From Coprinellus micaceus (taxonomy: Eukaryota > Basidiomycota > Agaricomycetes > Agaricales > Psathyrellaceae), in NCBI GenBank assembly GCA_951394405.1, contig OX596344.1, positions 1,240,001-1,304,000 on the forward strand: 64,000 bases of DNA. Reading direction: 5' to 3'. The notes under the pieces are model-generated. The model had not been told where the DNA came from. It saw nothing but the letters and a program-made list of their open reading frames with translations, and made no database searches. This document shows, piece after piece, positions 48,063 through 63,944 of this stretch (positions within the stretch are counted from its first letter, which is position 1; each line of letters begins with the position of its first letter). Both the position numbers and the translations under genes were made by a program.

Positions 48063-50167
48063 CTAGCTGTGATTCGCCTTCCCATTCGCAGCGCTCTTGA
48101 ATTTTGCCTGCCTCGTCGACCTCCGAAGAGGGCGCGCAGGGATGACGCTCTGGCCAAGCGAGGCAGCAGCGTCTGGTTCAGCGGTGGTCGCTTGTGGCGC
48201 TGGCACGGTTTCTGCGGATGCGGTTTGGACAGTGGGAGGATTATATTGAGAAGAATGTCCAGCACCGGCGGTGGTATTCGAAGGCCCAGCGCCAGCGCTA
48301 GAGCGGGAAGGGCCTGCCTCGGGCTGGGATACTGCCTGAGCCCTACCGCGCCTCGGCTTTTTGGGAGGACTTGGGCCTGCGAGCTGAGGTTGTACCAGAG
48401 CGGACTCGGTCACGGGGGCCTTGTGCTCTGGGTCCTCCTCGGGCTCTTGGACGCGAGCACGTTTCTTCCCCCTGCCCTTGCCTTTAGTCGCCTTGGTATT
48501 CTTCGCTGGGGCAGGCACAGGCGCCGGAGCTTCAATGGGCTCCTCATCCACCGCCGGCAGTGAAAGGAGGTCTTCTTCGGGAATCTCGACTGACTTGGAG
48601 CGGTACTTGGACATGATCATGACAACCGGGCGCCCTTCGTATGTCGCTCTTGGTCCTTCTTCCTCTGCGACGAATCGTTTTCCGCGTGTTCTGGAGGAGG
48701 AGCTCGAGTTCGAGTTCGAAGGGGAGACGTCTTCCCCGCGGAAGAATTTGGAGACGCCGGACGTGGCTCTGGAAGTCGACGCCTTCGACTTTGATTCCTT
48801 GGAGCTTGAACCTTTGGAACTAGACGCTTTCGACGTCTTCGCTTTCCTGGTTGGGCGCTTATCAGCCACATCGTCGGAGGTAGACGCCAGTGCCGGATCA
48901 AAGGTGGAAGCGCCCGCCGGGACGGATCCAGCCTCGGGTTCCTGTTCAGCCTCGTCTTCTTCTCGAGCACGTTTCTTGCCTTTCTTGTCGACGACGGCCT
49001 TGAGAGCGGGTCCAGGAGCCGGATTGGGTTGGGGTGGGCTTGTAGCAGCCGATGTGGGGGCATTGTACCCGGTACGGGATGCGAGGATGTCGGGGAGTTC
49101 CTGGCTGGTGTAGCTTTTCTCGAGCGCGCGGCGGGGTGGGCTCGCAATTGCAGCTGATGTAGAGGGTTTGGCGCGAGACGCTAGGAGAGCTTGGTGAGGT
49201 TGATGGCCCTTCTCGACTACGAGGCGGGCCCTCGCTCTCTCTTTTTCGACCAGTTCTTGGAGCGACGGAGTAGGTTCTGGATATACGCACAACCGCTGTC
49301 AGACTTCTCATCTCTTAGCTCGTGGCGCCGCCGGACATACCTTTAGGCTTGTTCGCTTGGTTGAAAGAGAATTCGTCATTGGATCCGTGCGTCTGGACAT
49401 CGAAGAAGATCGTTTGGTTGTTTGCCCCCAGGAAGGCGTTGGCTCGGCCGAACGTGACACGCTTTTTGCCCTGGGCGATGGCGGAGAGGTGGCTCATGTC
49501 AGCTGGGGGGCGGGTGGAAGATGCGGACGGTGCTGGGGGGTTTTCGCGGGAAGGGTTGGGTTTAAGAGGAGGGTTGGAGCCACTAGGAGGAAGGTCGGAG
49601 CTAGGCGAACAGTTGGAGTTGGCAGGAGGGGTTGGAGGGACGAGCCGGGTGTCGCTATATGTAGTGCTGGCATCGCTGAGGACCTCGCCAGGGTTGGGGT
49701 CCTCGGGTGCGGAGGTTGGCTTGGGGAGGGGCGACGATCCTGCAGCGTCATGGGGGCTTCGAACTTCTTCGGGATCTTCACCGTTACTGCAAGGGTGTAA
49801 GGGTTGGTTGAAGGAAACAACTCGGAACTCACTTAATATCGTTCTGTCCTTCTCCTTCGCTGTGTCTGTCGTGCGACGAGTCATCGTGGAGTATGCCTGT
49901 GTGGATCTCCAGGCTGTGGTTACGATACCACTTCGTAAGTGGACTTCAAATTGGCGAGTATTACGCGTATGCTTACATGCTTTCAGGCACCTCGTCCATA
50001 TGATCTGGGAGGTAGGCGATGACCTGCGAGTTCAGTGCTTGGAATGCGTGCCCCTGGGGCAGGGAAAGTCCAATTTGCCTTCCGAGCACTTTGGCGCGGA
50101 CTATTGTCTCGAAGAACGTCTCTATATCAACGTCGAGATTCTGGTTTACAACCGGAATATGGCTCAT
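48063..50167 (-). CDS. Low-complexity, probably nuclear protein
   Basis: Four exons on the minus strand: 50167-49977, 49913-49833, 49786-49341, 49276-48063; 643 residues. The first 60 residues are ordered (IETFFETIVRAKVLGRQIG). Then come a Pro/Ser/Asn-rich linker, a conserved-looking KRVTFGRANAFLG...NQTIFFDVQTHG block, and a long Ser/Lys/Ala/Pro-rich tail. Basic clusters such as KKGKKRAREED and GKGRGKKRARVQEP look like nuclear localisation signals. No enzymatic domain or named family was recognised. Confidence 0.65.
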
Positions 50168-51165
50168 GGTTGGGATGAAGTGAAGTTGGGACGTGTGTCC
50201 TGTGGGTCGTAGGAGGGGCTGGTGGTCGTTGAGACCCCACAGCGCACCTGGCTTAGACTGTTAAGTACCTAATGGCTAACGCTTAGACCCTCCCCACATC
50301 CATTGTGTGCCATTGTGTACTGCAGAGCTGGTATTGACCAGCATAATGGCTATAATAGCCTTGCAAGCGCCTTGGGAACGAGGCAATTGTGGGTCCTTAA
50401 TGACAATAACACTTCGACCAATTTGGAAGAGCGCTGTGTCAGGGGAATAAACACAATGCGTCGGCCGCCTTTCACGGCGATGCTTGGAGACTCTCTTGCG
50501 TACGTTGCCCATGCATGACTTATGGATAATCAAAGGTATTCAACGCTCGTGACGGAATGGGTTTTTCGAGTAGAATGCGTGCGCAGCTGACTGTTGCGGC
50601 GGCGCATTGGTGAGCGAGTCTCGTGCGAGGAGAAGGAAGTAGTGATCTATCACCTTTCATAAGGGCAACGGCGTGGCGGAGAGTTGTGGCGTTAGCTCCC
50701 TTGTGGAGACGATGAGCAGAAGAGAGGATATGTCTTTTGGGCAGCTTTTGGGCAATCCTACGCTCGTTTCGGTTCATTGACAGCTTCAATGATGTGCTAA
50801 TCGATGTGTATTGTTGCTCTTAGTCTCATACCACCACCATCTCTCGCCAGAACTCCCAAAACGCCTTTTGGTTGCCCGCTGTCGATTGCTTCCAATGACG
50901 GGGATAGAGAACAGTGGCGCAAGCGCCTGTCCTCGACGTTGCTGTATATGGTATCTCCTTGATGGTGAGGCAATTGCGTGCTCAACTTGGTTGGGAGCAC
51001 GCAATATATCGTTAATAGCCTAGCCGTGGTGGAGCACACTGGAAGAGGCGAGGGACAGGCCAAGATAAAACGAGGGTATAAAGAGGCGTATGGATTATCA
51101 ACCCACTCAGCACTTCCCCACTTCCTCTTCTCTACATCATCCCAGTACCTCCCGACCGCGTCTCC
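50168..51165. other. Intergenic region
   Basis: About 1 kb of divergent promoter space between the low-complexity gene and the sulfhydrylase gene. Only shadow frames. No known regulatory element assigned. Confidence 0.5.
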
Positions 51166-52802
<1,637 letters not shown>

Positions 52803-52880
52803 ATATCATTTTCCAGGGTGCCGGATGCCTCTTCGTTGATTGATAACTTCGGTTTTCGGTTGGGCGTTGTTGAACTAAAG

Positions 52881-53052
52881 GTCTTCGGCGACGGAAGTCA
52901 AGACAGCTCTGAAGGAAGAAGTTGCAGTGGAACCCGCAGCGAAGGAGGGAGGGGCGCAACCTGAGGCTGAGGGGTCGGAGGGCTCGTCTTCAAAGAAGGA
53001 CAAGAAGAAGAAGAAGAAGAAGAGCAAGAGCAAAAGTTGTACCATTATTTAA
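52881..53052 (+). other. Candidate alternative 3' exon encoding a polybasic CaaX tail
   Basis: If an 82-bp intron (52799-52880, donor GTAAAT, acceptor CTAAAG) is removed, the last Glu codon of the sulfhydrylase is rebuilt and the frame runs on for 56 codons: SSATEVKTALKEEVAVE, an acidic linker, then KKDKKKKKKKSKSKS and CTII followed by stop. CTII fits a CaaX prenylation box and the lysine run is the usual partner. The donor is weak, so this may be a minor or non-functional splice. Confidence 0.4.
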
Positions 53053-53430
53053 GGGCTTGCCCGTCGGGACTCTGGTGAACCAGGACACTTTTTTCATCTT
53101 CTATATGAACCGGTCTCTGTTGTACACTTTTACCTCTTTTGTGGAAATGTATTTATAGCAGCTAGCCACGTCTTCGCACGCCAGCTTTGAGCAGCGATGG
53201 AAGTCAATCACGAACATTTAAGCGCCCAATTTATTACGAGGACCATCAGCTGATGACTGATTCTCATGGAGTCGGTTGGACGAAAACGCGGAGACCGTTC
53301 TTTGGACCGACCTGCAGGGAGTATCCTCTGGCGCCTGTAAAGCATAACATTGTACACTGGGTATCCGACCAGACCGACGCTACGTTCGAGTATGCTACAC
53401 GCGGATAAGGGACCGTTGAGGGATAGACTA
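53053..53430. other. Intergenic gap between convergent genes
   Basis: 3' flanks of the sulfhydrylase and FunK1 genes. No gene recognised. Confidence 0.5.
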
Positions 53431-56117
53431 TCAATCCAAGGAGCTAGAGGTCTTGACGCGCTTCGACCTGGGTTCCTCGTCATCTCTGTCGGTCGGCCTC
53501 TTGATATTGTGGCTGTTCGTATAGTTGATGAAAATCCTCGATACACGCCAAGGTTCAATACCGGACGGGACCCCCTTCTCGCTGGCCTCAGCGACATTGT
53601 CCGTCCAGTCTTCGTTGGAGTCGTGGGCATCCTGCCTCCCCTTCAACTTCTTGTCGACGCCTCGCAACTTGTCAACCAACCAGGTTTCGCTCCTCAACAA
53701 CGCCATGCTCTCGGCATTTTGCTGCTTCATGGCCTCGAACACTCCCTCGGGAAAAAGTTCGGGTTCGAGTTCGACGTAGCGTTCGCTGAACACGCGTGCA
53801 AGGTCCCGAATGAGGTCGGTGACTTCCGAAATGTTCTCCTTAAACTGGATGCACTTCGTTGGGTGCCTCAACTTGGGGACCTGGAGCTCCTTCTTGCCTC
53901 CTCCCACATACTGCCAGGTCACGATGTTCATCACCTGTTCGTCGAACATAGTGAGCCTTTCACGAATGTCCGCCTGGTCTAGGTTGTGATGGAGGTAACG
54001 GATCACGATCCAGAGCAAGACGTAGAATGCCGATTCACGGTCATCCAGCGCTGTATGTTCTGCCTTGGGGTTTCTGAGCAGCGCGATGGACATGAATTGC
54101 CATGTCCCCTGAAACGATGGTTAGCTCGAGAAATGGAGAGAACATGATTCCTGATTACTTACAGTGCGCCAGAGTCCTCTCTTCGCGGAAGCGGGGTCGA
54201 TACGTACGCCGTGGTCCCAATCGATGAGAATGCCCTTTTGTTCCGTGTCCGTGTTCACGATGAGGATGTTGTAAGGACTAATATCACGGTGCATGATGCC
54301 CGCTTTCTTGAGGGCGTCCGAGTACGCTTCACAGCAGTAGTCAGTAATCTGTACGTGTATTCAAAGCAAGTCTAAATTACCTTCCATCGCGTCCGCTAGT
54401 GCGCCAACAAGCTGGTGGGCCTTGCGAAATGCGACGAGGGGACGGCCAACGACGTCAAGGACTATTACGCAGCCCTGGAGTTGGCGAACCTTACTGATCC
54501 CTCCACGGCGAACCCACGCCTTGTCCGCCCAATAGGTGTGCCCAATAGTTGAAGCTGGGAGATCTCCTCCACAGAGCATGTTGGCGACGTTGGCGATTTG
54601 ATTCTCGGCGAGCGCCTTGTAGACCTCGGGTTCGGAAATGCGATGCATGTCGCGCCAGCCATCTTTGAGGAAGCAGACGGAACCCTTTTTGGTACCGTCG
54701 TCGATACAAACAGCCGCGGTGCCACGAGAGGCCCGGCCAAATGGCGAAAGACCTCGCTCAGGACAGTGTGGGGCGGGGACAATGAAAGTGCGACCCTCGA
54801 ACGTGAGCTTCAGAAAGGACTGGGTCCTGATGTCGATCGCATTGCTTTTCAAGAACAAGTAGCCGGCAGCTCCGAGCCAAAGTTCCGGGGCCAGGCTCTG
54901 CAGTAGGTTGCGAGCATCTAAAGCCTCCGTAGCGGTGGCCGGACTGACGTGTGTGCTGCTTCCGCGTTGATTCAGGGAGAGCTGACGGAAGCGTTTGAAG
55001 AACTCGAACAGGAGGAGGGGTTCATCGGTGAGGTCGAAGGATTTAGTGACGATAGCAGAGGCACGGTCCCATCTCAAAAAGCGGACCCGCTTCCCAGCAA
55101 TCAGGACAGTGAAGAAGTGGCTGCGGTATTGTGTGGCCATGGTGGCTCCCACATAGGACGCCAACTGGGCTCGGGTATCGTACCCCCTCTTGGTCGTCTT
55201 CTCAAAGGGATACCGCGGGTCAGATTCATCCTCGGTGACCGGGTTGGTCGTATCGTCTTTCTCGGCCACGAAGTTACGGGGGTGTTTGGGATTCTCTGTA
55301 GCACGGTCCAAGTCGGATGTGTCGGGATCCTCCTCATCGTTGGAGGCTACGCCATCATCCTCAATGTCGTCGTCGGTGGCGATTGTAGAGCCTTCTGATG
55401 GAACTGCGTTCTCCTGCTCCTCGGGACTGGGGTTATCCTCTTCAGCTCCATCGTCGAACGCATCAAAATCGGCGGTGGGCTTGATCTCAATTAAGCAATG
55501 CAAGTTGGCGAAATCCATGACCTGTTCGTTGTCACGAGGAACGAAGGGCACTCCCGAGTAGACTGAGATATCCGCGCTGTAAGAGGCACAGTCTCTGTCA
55601 CAGTGCTTGTGGCTGTCCACGAATTTCAAGGGCGATGTGGACTTGAGCGACATTCCCTTCGGGGCGCCGAGCCCCCTCCATCCGCTGAAAGCCTTCACCT
55701 GTCAAAGAGTTAACTAACAAAAACGGCCAGCTGTATACACTGTCTCACAAATCTCGTGTACGAATCCGCTTCTGTGGAATGTGGGATGGCCTTCAGGTTG
55801 GTGACGCGGGACTGTGGTGGCTTGACCTCCTTGTACGTAGCATGGACCCCCTCATTCCACGGCATGAAGTCCTCGAAGAAGTCATTTACAGGCATGGGCC
55901 CAACAAAGTGCCCGGCTGTTTCGTGCAGAATGCGATGACGCGTCTTCTTCAGGTTTGACTCGGTGGTTTCGAAAAGCTCGTAGGTCGCGACTTTCGGTTG
56001 TACGGGGGTTGTATGCTTGGGAAGCGACGGCGCTCCATCGTTTGGCAGACCACTGGCGTTGTCGAGCGTCGGTTGTGGAGGAGAGGGCGTGCGAGGGGTG
56101 TGAGGTGGGTCCGACAT
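53431..56117 (-). CDS. FunK1-type protein kinase
   Basis: Four exons on the minus strand: 56117-55749, 55698-54381, 54326-54163, 54108-53431; 842 residues (853 if the upstream in-frame ATG at 56150 is used). It has the layout of the basidiomycete FunK1 family: an N-terminal region with KAFSGWRGLG, an acidic insert, HFFTVLIAGKRVRFLRWDR, then the split kinase core with the catalytic loop IMHRDISPYNIL, metal-binding ILIDWDHG and RTGTWQFMS. The C-terminus has a basic stretch (EEPRSKRVKTSS). The ligands and substrates of FunK1 kinases are unknown. The gene sits between two O-acetylhomoserine sulfhydrylase paralogues. Confidence 0.85.
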
Positions 56118-56350
56118 GGTGGTTGAGTTCCAAGAACGTGGTGATGGCATAGGCGCGATTTCCCATTACGTTTGACCTTCCTATTCGGGGTGCACCACGT
56201 GATCGTGTAACGCTCAATGGTCACTGCCACTCAGAGTCATCGAGATTCGACATGGCACATGATCGCAGCAAAAACTCCTCCAACACACATTAGTGTCCTC
56301 AAAGGGAACCACCACCACCGTGACAACGCGGGGCGAAACTCAGTAGGACA

Positions 56351-58115
<1,765 letters not shown>

Positions 58116-58295
58116 TCCTGGTTGTGTGTAACAACTGGATAGCGTATTCCCTCGATCTGACCTATCTGTGCGATCATAGTGATCCATATATGCACACACG
58201 ACTTGAGGGTTGTGGGTCCCTGTTGTAGCTCCTCGACTCCAATAACAACAAATGACGTCTGAGACTGGAGCACGGAGGTAGAACTCTTCGTGACG

Positions 58296-60381
58296 ATGCT
58301 TCTCCTTCCTCGACCATCTTCGTTGCTTCGCAAACAGGTCCAGAATACTAACAGTCTGAGCTTAATGACACCAAATCTTCACGCCCTCTTCCCGACGCCT
58401 GGAGATCCTCCATCCCACCTTTCACCCTCGCATTGGCCAGGGGCATCTCCAAATTCAACAGAAACGCTGTTGGAGGTCTTGAAACATAATCACGAACACT
58501 GGCATACGTTTATTAACGAGAAGCACTTTCATAAGTGAGTGCTCACCATTCGTTGTGAGTGCACTCTGTGTGTCGCTAACGCTTGTGGGGTTTCAACCAG
58601 CCATGCACCCCACCGATCTCTGGCCCTATGGTCTCTAGGGGCCGATGGGGACGTTATTCGTGCGGGGTATGAGAAGGACTGCGGCTACGAGAAACCTGCC
58701 TTTGAATCTCCCAGCAAGGTCACCAAGGGGAACTGGTTCGAACACCTTGGCGATGAAAGGTGAGCCTTTCCCAACGTCGGGCTACGGTTAGAACTCACAA
58801 GGTAATCAGATACTACCACGCCTACATGGAGTTCTTCGAGGACTCGATTCAGAGGGATGGCGTCACCCACACTTTAGAGGAGTATCTATTTGGAACATCT
58901 GCGAATGTCGGGCACGACTGGGAGGGAATGTTCAGTTCGGGGTCGTCGGGAGTCCAGCCCAAGATGCTTGGCCGCTTCTTCTCGGGTGTCGTGCACCCTT
59001 TGATTCACACTGGGTATGGTTTAGAGTTTGGTTTGCCTGGCATGATGGCGGAAGGTAAGCAACCTCTTGAGCGCACGTCGCTGGGTATTTACTGACGCTT
59101 TGGTCGCTCTAGGCCTCGCCCAAACTGCGGTCCACGCTCCCGCGGCCTCCCCACTCGTTCCCGCGTACCTCTTCGAAAACTCAGCGTTTGGGACAATCAG
59201 CAATTTCACTCACTCCGCGGGGAAGGGTCTACACGACGCACTGTCTAGCACGATCCAGTCTCTGGACGCCGCCTTCGGGTCCTTCCTGCCGAAAGAGGCG
59301 ATAGAGCTTTTGCGACACGACCCCATGGGTGAGCCTCGCAAGCTTGCGAGTGACGATGTCCGACCGGAGAATTCGGAGTACTTCAAAGCGAAGGACGTCC
59401 ATGCGTTGGACATACTGGGATGGGTGTCGAAGGATATGCGATTCACCCCTTCAGATCCTAACAAGCGAGACTCGTTCGATGAGATGATAGGGAAGCATGC
59501 CGAGACACTGCTCAAGTTCGCTCACCTGTGGCACTTGGATAGTGAGAAGCTTGGGTCTGACAAATCGTACCTGGACGGTAAGATCGAAGAGTTGGCGTTT
59601 GTCGTTGCTGTTATGTTCGGTATTGGTGGGTGGACAGGGAGGGGGAAGCAAGAAGATGGGCGTGAGGCGTTGTTCAATGCTGACTTCTTCTTGTGAGCGT
59701 TCTTTGACACTCTACACTTTCGGCTCGCTCAACCGACCGTATAGGATGCATCTTGTAACATCCTCCGTGTTCATCCCATCCGTCTGCGCCTACATCACAC
59801 CCATGTCTCGAGCCAGATTCCTCCACACCTACCTTGTGGTTGCGCTCGCACTCTACGTCTTCCGCGGGTGTCCCGCTCTCGACATTGCGGGCTTCCAGCT
59901 CAGGATGAAGGAACCTCAGCCAGTTGGCCCTCAGCCACACCCTAGCAAAGGCACTCTCCCATCTCGCGACTCCGAAAAGGCAGTCAACCCCGACCCATGG
60001 CTTCCCATCCTCCAAACGAGTATGGTCCACCCCGACGAACACGTCCCCAAAACACAGAGATCGCTGTCGAACTGGGCCGCGCACTTTGGAACACGGAAGT
60101 TCAAGCCGAGCACCGTAGGTTCGAAGCTCAGCGACGCAGAGGCGGCTGAGGGTGCTGGGTTGGGCATGGGTTGGGGTAAGGAATGCGAGGTGGAAGGGAG
60201 CATTCCGCTTGAACTTGAAGGCGCAGAATATCTTGATGGGACCGTGTTCTTGAGGACGGCTGAGCTTACCGCGGCGAGGATGGGGAGGGTGAGGGAAGGT
60301 CAAGATGAGAAGGGAGGTTGGGACTTCAAGGGATTCTTCGATAGGATGGATGTGAATGAAACCCGAAAGGCCCACTTGTAG
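58296..60381 (+). CDS. Questin oxidase-like protein (DUF4243/AflY family)
   Basis: Five exons: 58296-58534, 58601-58759, 58810-59054, 59113-59692, 59745-60381; 619 residues. It matches the AflY/questin-oxidase pattern: HNHEHWHTFINEKHFHNH and LALWSLGA near the start, GNWFEHLGDERYYHAYMEFFED, VHPLIHTGYGLEFG, and VSSVF-type helices near the end (HLVTSSVFIPS). Characterised members do a Baeyer-Villiger-type oxidation in fungal polyketide pathways, but most family members are uncharacterised. No polyketide synthase or other pathway gene is adjacent here, so the substrate is not predictable. Confidence 0.8.
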
Positions 60382-60536
60382 CTTAATATGTCGTCCTTGA
60401 ACGATTGCTCCTGTCCAAAAACGTCAATCTCAATGTCTGCTCGACCACCATACGACCTTGTGAACGGCAGGGCTCAGGCGCTCCGAAAGAAGTCATAGAA
60501 TAAAATAAAAAAGTTCAAAGGGAGAGAAACTGTATT

Positions 60537-62414
60537 CTACCTCAAACCACCGCCATCGTCTAGATGCGAGGAACTCGCTGAAAATGGAGCCGATCGGTAT
60601 TGGTATTGGTGTTGATCAGGTCCCGACCGACCCGCACCCATATCCCATCCCACCTCTTCTACGCTCTCCTGTCTTCCTCGACTCCCTGAACCATACGAAG
60701 ACGCTGCATATTGCGGGTCGCTAAAGGGGTTCGTTGGGGTCGCCTCTCGGCTAGCCTCAGACATATATCCTCTGTGGTGTATTGAGACAGGCCTCCTTGG
60801 TTGGGGCGCTTCCAGCGGAGGGAATCCATGTTCAGAGTCACGCGCCGAAACCATGGAAAGCTTGTCGCCGCCTTCAAGTTTGTAGTTCCGGAAGGGGTCG
60901 TCAACGACGATCGTGCTTTCCGACGCTGTTGGGTGGTGGCCATGGGTCGGGGTGGAGAGGTATGGACCTGAACTGGGAGGGAATGGCCCCGATGCGATTT
61001 TATCTTGTCTGTAATGGTAGGGTGAGCAACTGAACGCCGTGAAAACGGTTCGAGCAAGATTTACCTAGCTTTTCGCCGTTTGTAAATAACCTCGGGCTTG
61101 ACCTTGTTCATTTGGCGCAGGATGTACCACAGCGAAACCGCAGTGATGATGAATGTTATCGCCAGGACGATGTTGCTGATAATGCGGCCCTTCTTGTCAG
61201 AGGTACCTGCACCACGAAATGAGCGCATGAGAGGAGGTAGCGAGCTGTGGTCTGCGTACCAGCCTCTGAATCCTTCAACAATACTCCGAGATACACTCCT
61301 AGAATTTGCTTGGGCATTGAAAGGATAGCAGCAATGGTGAACACGATGATTCCCATTCCACATGTCGAAAATATGGCCGTCGTAACTAAGAAACGCGTGA
61401 GTCCAGCGCTCGAGGGGGAGGAAGTGTGCTTACAGTGACCAGGAATAGCGCTCAGCCGGACGATAAGGGCGATTCGGAAGCCGCCATCGCGCACAACCTT
61501 GGCCAGGCACGCGTAGGATATGTTCGTCCTCTCCAGTTTACCACCTCGAGACCTACAGCAATACTTGAAGGCACTGCGTATGACGTAATGGTTGGTGAGG
61601 CAATACAGGACCTTGGGGCTGCAGTACGTACTAGAAATTGCCAATCTCGCCTGCTAAGGTTCCTGCGGACACGATGCCGAAGCCAACCCAGAAGCCCCAC
61701 ACCAGACCACAGAGGATCGCCACGATTTCGTGGCCAAATAGCTGGTAAGGTTAGGACAATACTTGGTATTGAGGGGGAGGGAGACTCACCGGTGGAAATG
61801 AGATCACAAACAAGACCGCGATAGGGACAAGCCAACCGCCCGTGGTACTGTCCGAGAGTGAGAGTGAGCTCAGATTGTTTGGTTGCAACAGAGGAACTCA
61901 CTTGTGTAGCCATTCCGCGGCTGGAGTTAACCAATGCACGATTTGCTTGTGGTATACGGACACCAAGACCGTGATTACGAGGATTAGGACTAGCGCAACG
62001 TAATACCCTGCGCAGCGAGGTGAATAGGTTTGGTGATAGGACAATCGTACGCAGCAACTCACATAGCCATTCCCTCCGTATCCAAAATCTCCACGATCTC
62101 ATCGCCTGCCAGTTGATAGCACCACTCTGCAACTCCTTCAACTCGCTTGGAGTTGGACTCGGGGTTCTAATTCCTCCACGAGGAGTGGCCGGCCCTCCCA
62201 GAGCCCGGCTGGAGTTCTTGCCATACAGAAGGTTCTCCTCATCCTCGACCGGCGAGGCTACAACAGCTGTTCTGACGGAGTCCTGGTCGTCTGCGGAGTA
62301 GGGAGCGTGCCCGCCATGTCGAGGATTGGGGGTATAAGGGTAGGGATTGAGCTCGATGGATGTTGAGCCCGAATTCCCGCGTCGTCGGTCGGGTGCTGGG
62401 TATCCACCAACCAT
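60537..62414 (-). CDS. Tvp38/TMEM64-family (VTT domain) membrane protein
   Basis: Eight exons on the minus strand: 62414-62063, 62008-61900, 61847-61790, 61741-61632, 61573-61434, 61385-61260, 61206-61065, 61008-60537; 502 residues. A Pro/Ser-rich cytosolic N-terminus leads to transmembrane helices (YYVALVLILVITVLVSV; LVPIAVLFVISFPP) and the VTT core: GHEIVAILCGLVWGFWVGFG, GTLAGEIGNF, and FRIALIVRLSAIPGH, then a last helix (SNIVLAITFIITAVSLWYIL). Family members act in the Golgi or ER and have been linked to lipid scrambling. The start at 62414 is the first in-frame ATG; similar sequence continues upstream to 62570 without one, so an upstream exon may exist. Confidence 0.85.
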
Positions 62415-63056
62415 TCGCAGGGCTTGTGCTTGAGTGGGTCTTTGTGGTGTCGTTGTTGAAGATAGAGTGCTTTGGGGGATAGAGGGTCCACCAGAACTGG
62501 GGCGAGGGGATGGTTGTGAGAGAGAAAGAGAAAGGGCTGAAGTGACGGGTCCAACCTGCGGGTTCAGCACCGCTCAGCACACAGCCAAACCACTAATAAT
62601 AGACGGTAATAACCCATAACATTAACCCCACTCAATTGCCGACGGGCTGCTCTGTGAAACGCGTCCCTCAGCGACAGGCTCGTTGGAAAACGCGGTATAG
62701 AGGTTCCGGGGGGGCAGAATCTTGAAATCGTGTCAATTCAAACGCGGGTACAGCAGACCAGACGGGAAACTGGCGACGCGATGCTCATCGACGGGAATTT
62801 ACCCCAGATTTACCCTCTTCCGAAGCCTCTGCATTTCCGCAACGGCGAAATTGGGTGAAGTACATTGGAAGTGAGGTGCATGTGGTGGTTAGAACGTCAA
62901 GGATACTCAGGAAATTCTGGGAAATTCACGCGAAATATCATTATTTGTACCAGACGACGTCGCCAAATAGTACGGGCGCTTGCCAACTTGGGTTGGGACT
63001 TCGACACCAACTTCGACCCTACGCCTTCTTCTTGAATTCTCCCAACACTCTCAGAC
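62415..63056. other. Divergent promoter region
   Basis: Shared 5' region of the Tvp38-like (minus) and roadblock (plus) genes. A plus-strand open frame from 62855 is in phase with the roadblock coding exon only by passing through the intron; not a gene. Confidence 0.5.
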
Positions 63057-63642
63057 ATGGTAAGAAAGACAGCCTCGCATATAAAGATATTCTCAAGCTT
63101 GAGGTCGCTCAGGCTTCTCGTACAGCGTCGACGACGACGAGGACATCTTTAGCAGCAAGCACACCGGCCAACCCAACCCAACACCCCCATGCGACGACCA
63201 TGTCACCAGAACTCGAGCAGAAGCTTGGGTCCATGTCTTCGCATAGATCCGTGCTTGGGTACCTGCTGATTGCGCGTGGATCCCACCCCAGTATCATCCG
63301 ACACTCTGGCGTTGTGTTTGAAGGGGAGCAAGGAAAGAAGTACGCTGCAATGGTCGCGAAGATCGTGCAGAGTGTGCAGTCTGGGTTGGATGAAGTGCGG
63401 AGAGATGACGCTGCGCCAGCGTCGGCCACGGATGAATCGGTGCGTGTTCCATTGTGGGTTGGTTCCCGACGTCCTTATGCGATACAGGATGAAGTCAAGT
63501 TCTTGCGGATACGGACGAAGAGGCACGAGTTGATGATTTCTCCTGGTGAGTGTGGAATTTGCTACGGAAAAATAGCGCTGAGACCCTTCCAGACGAAAGA
63601 TACCTCTTGGCAGTGCTGCACGACCCGTCCTCAGCACCGTAA
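63057..63642 (+). CDS. Dynein light chain, roadblock/LC7 type
   Basis: Four exons: 63057-63059, 63113-63439, 63488-63545, 63593-63642; 145 residues. The roadblock fold is clear: VLGYLLIARGS, IIRHSGVVFEGEQGKKYAAMV, then VKFLRIRTKRHELMISP and DERYLLAVLHDP. Roadblock proteins are dimeric light chains on the dynein intermediate chain. The first coding exon is the ATG alone, followed at once by an intron (GTAAGA); an alternative start is the internal ATG at 63200. Confidence 0.85.
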
Positions 63643-63944
63643 ACATACTACCAATCGATACCCCTGTACACTACTCGAACTCAATACGAACCATTCGGAC
63701 GGCTTCACATCGACATTTCGTAAACTTGAGCGCTTCTTGAGACCTCCCCTCGATATCCCCGCCTTGCATTTCCTTACCCTCCGACGTCACGCGCTTACCA
63801 CACTATGCATTGGCCATATGACCACAGGTAGGAAAGGCCGTGATGAACTTATATAAATCACAGCAGAGGTAAGCTCCATCTCTTCCATCCTGATTCTCTA
63901 CTTCCAGGGGCTTCCTCATCCAACCCACGCGTCCAACCTACAAG
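63643..63944. other. Intergenic gap
   Basis: Between the roadblock gene and the last partial gene. Nothing recognised. Confidence 0.5.

Noticed and set aside
48069..49113. Plus-strand frames antisense to the low-complexity gene
   Set aside because: They are mirror frames of Ser/Lys/Glu-rich coding sequence; the minus-strand frame has consistent introns.
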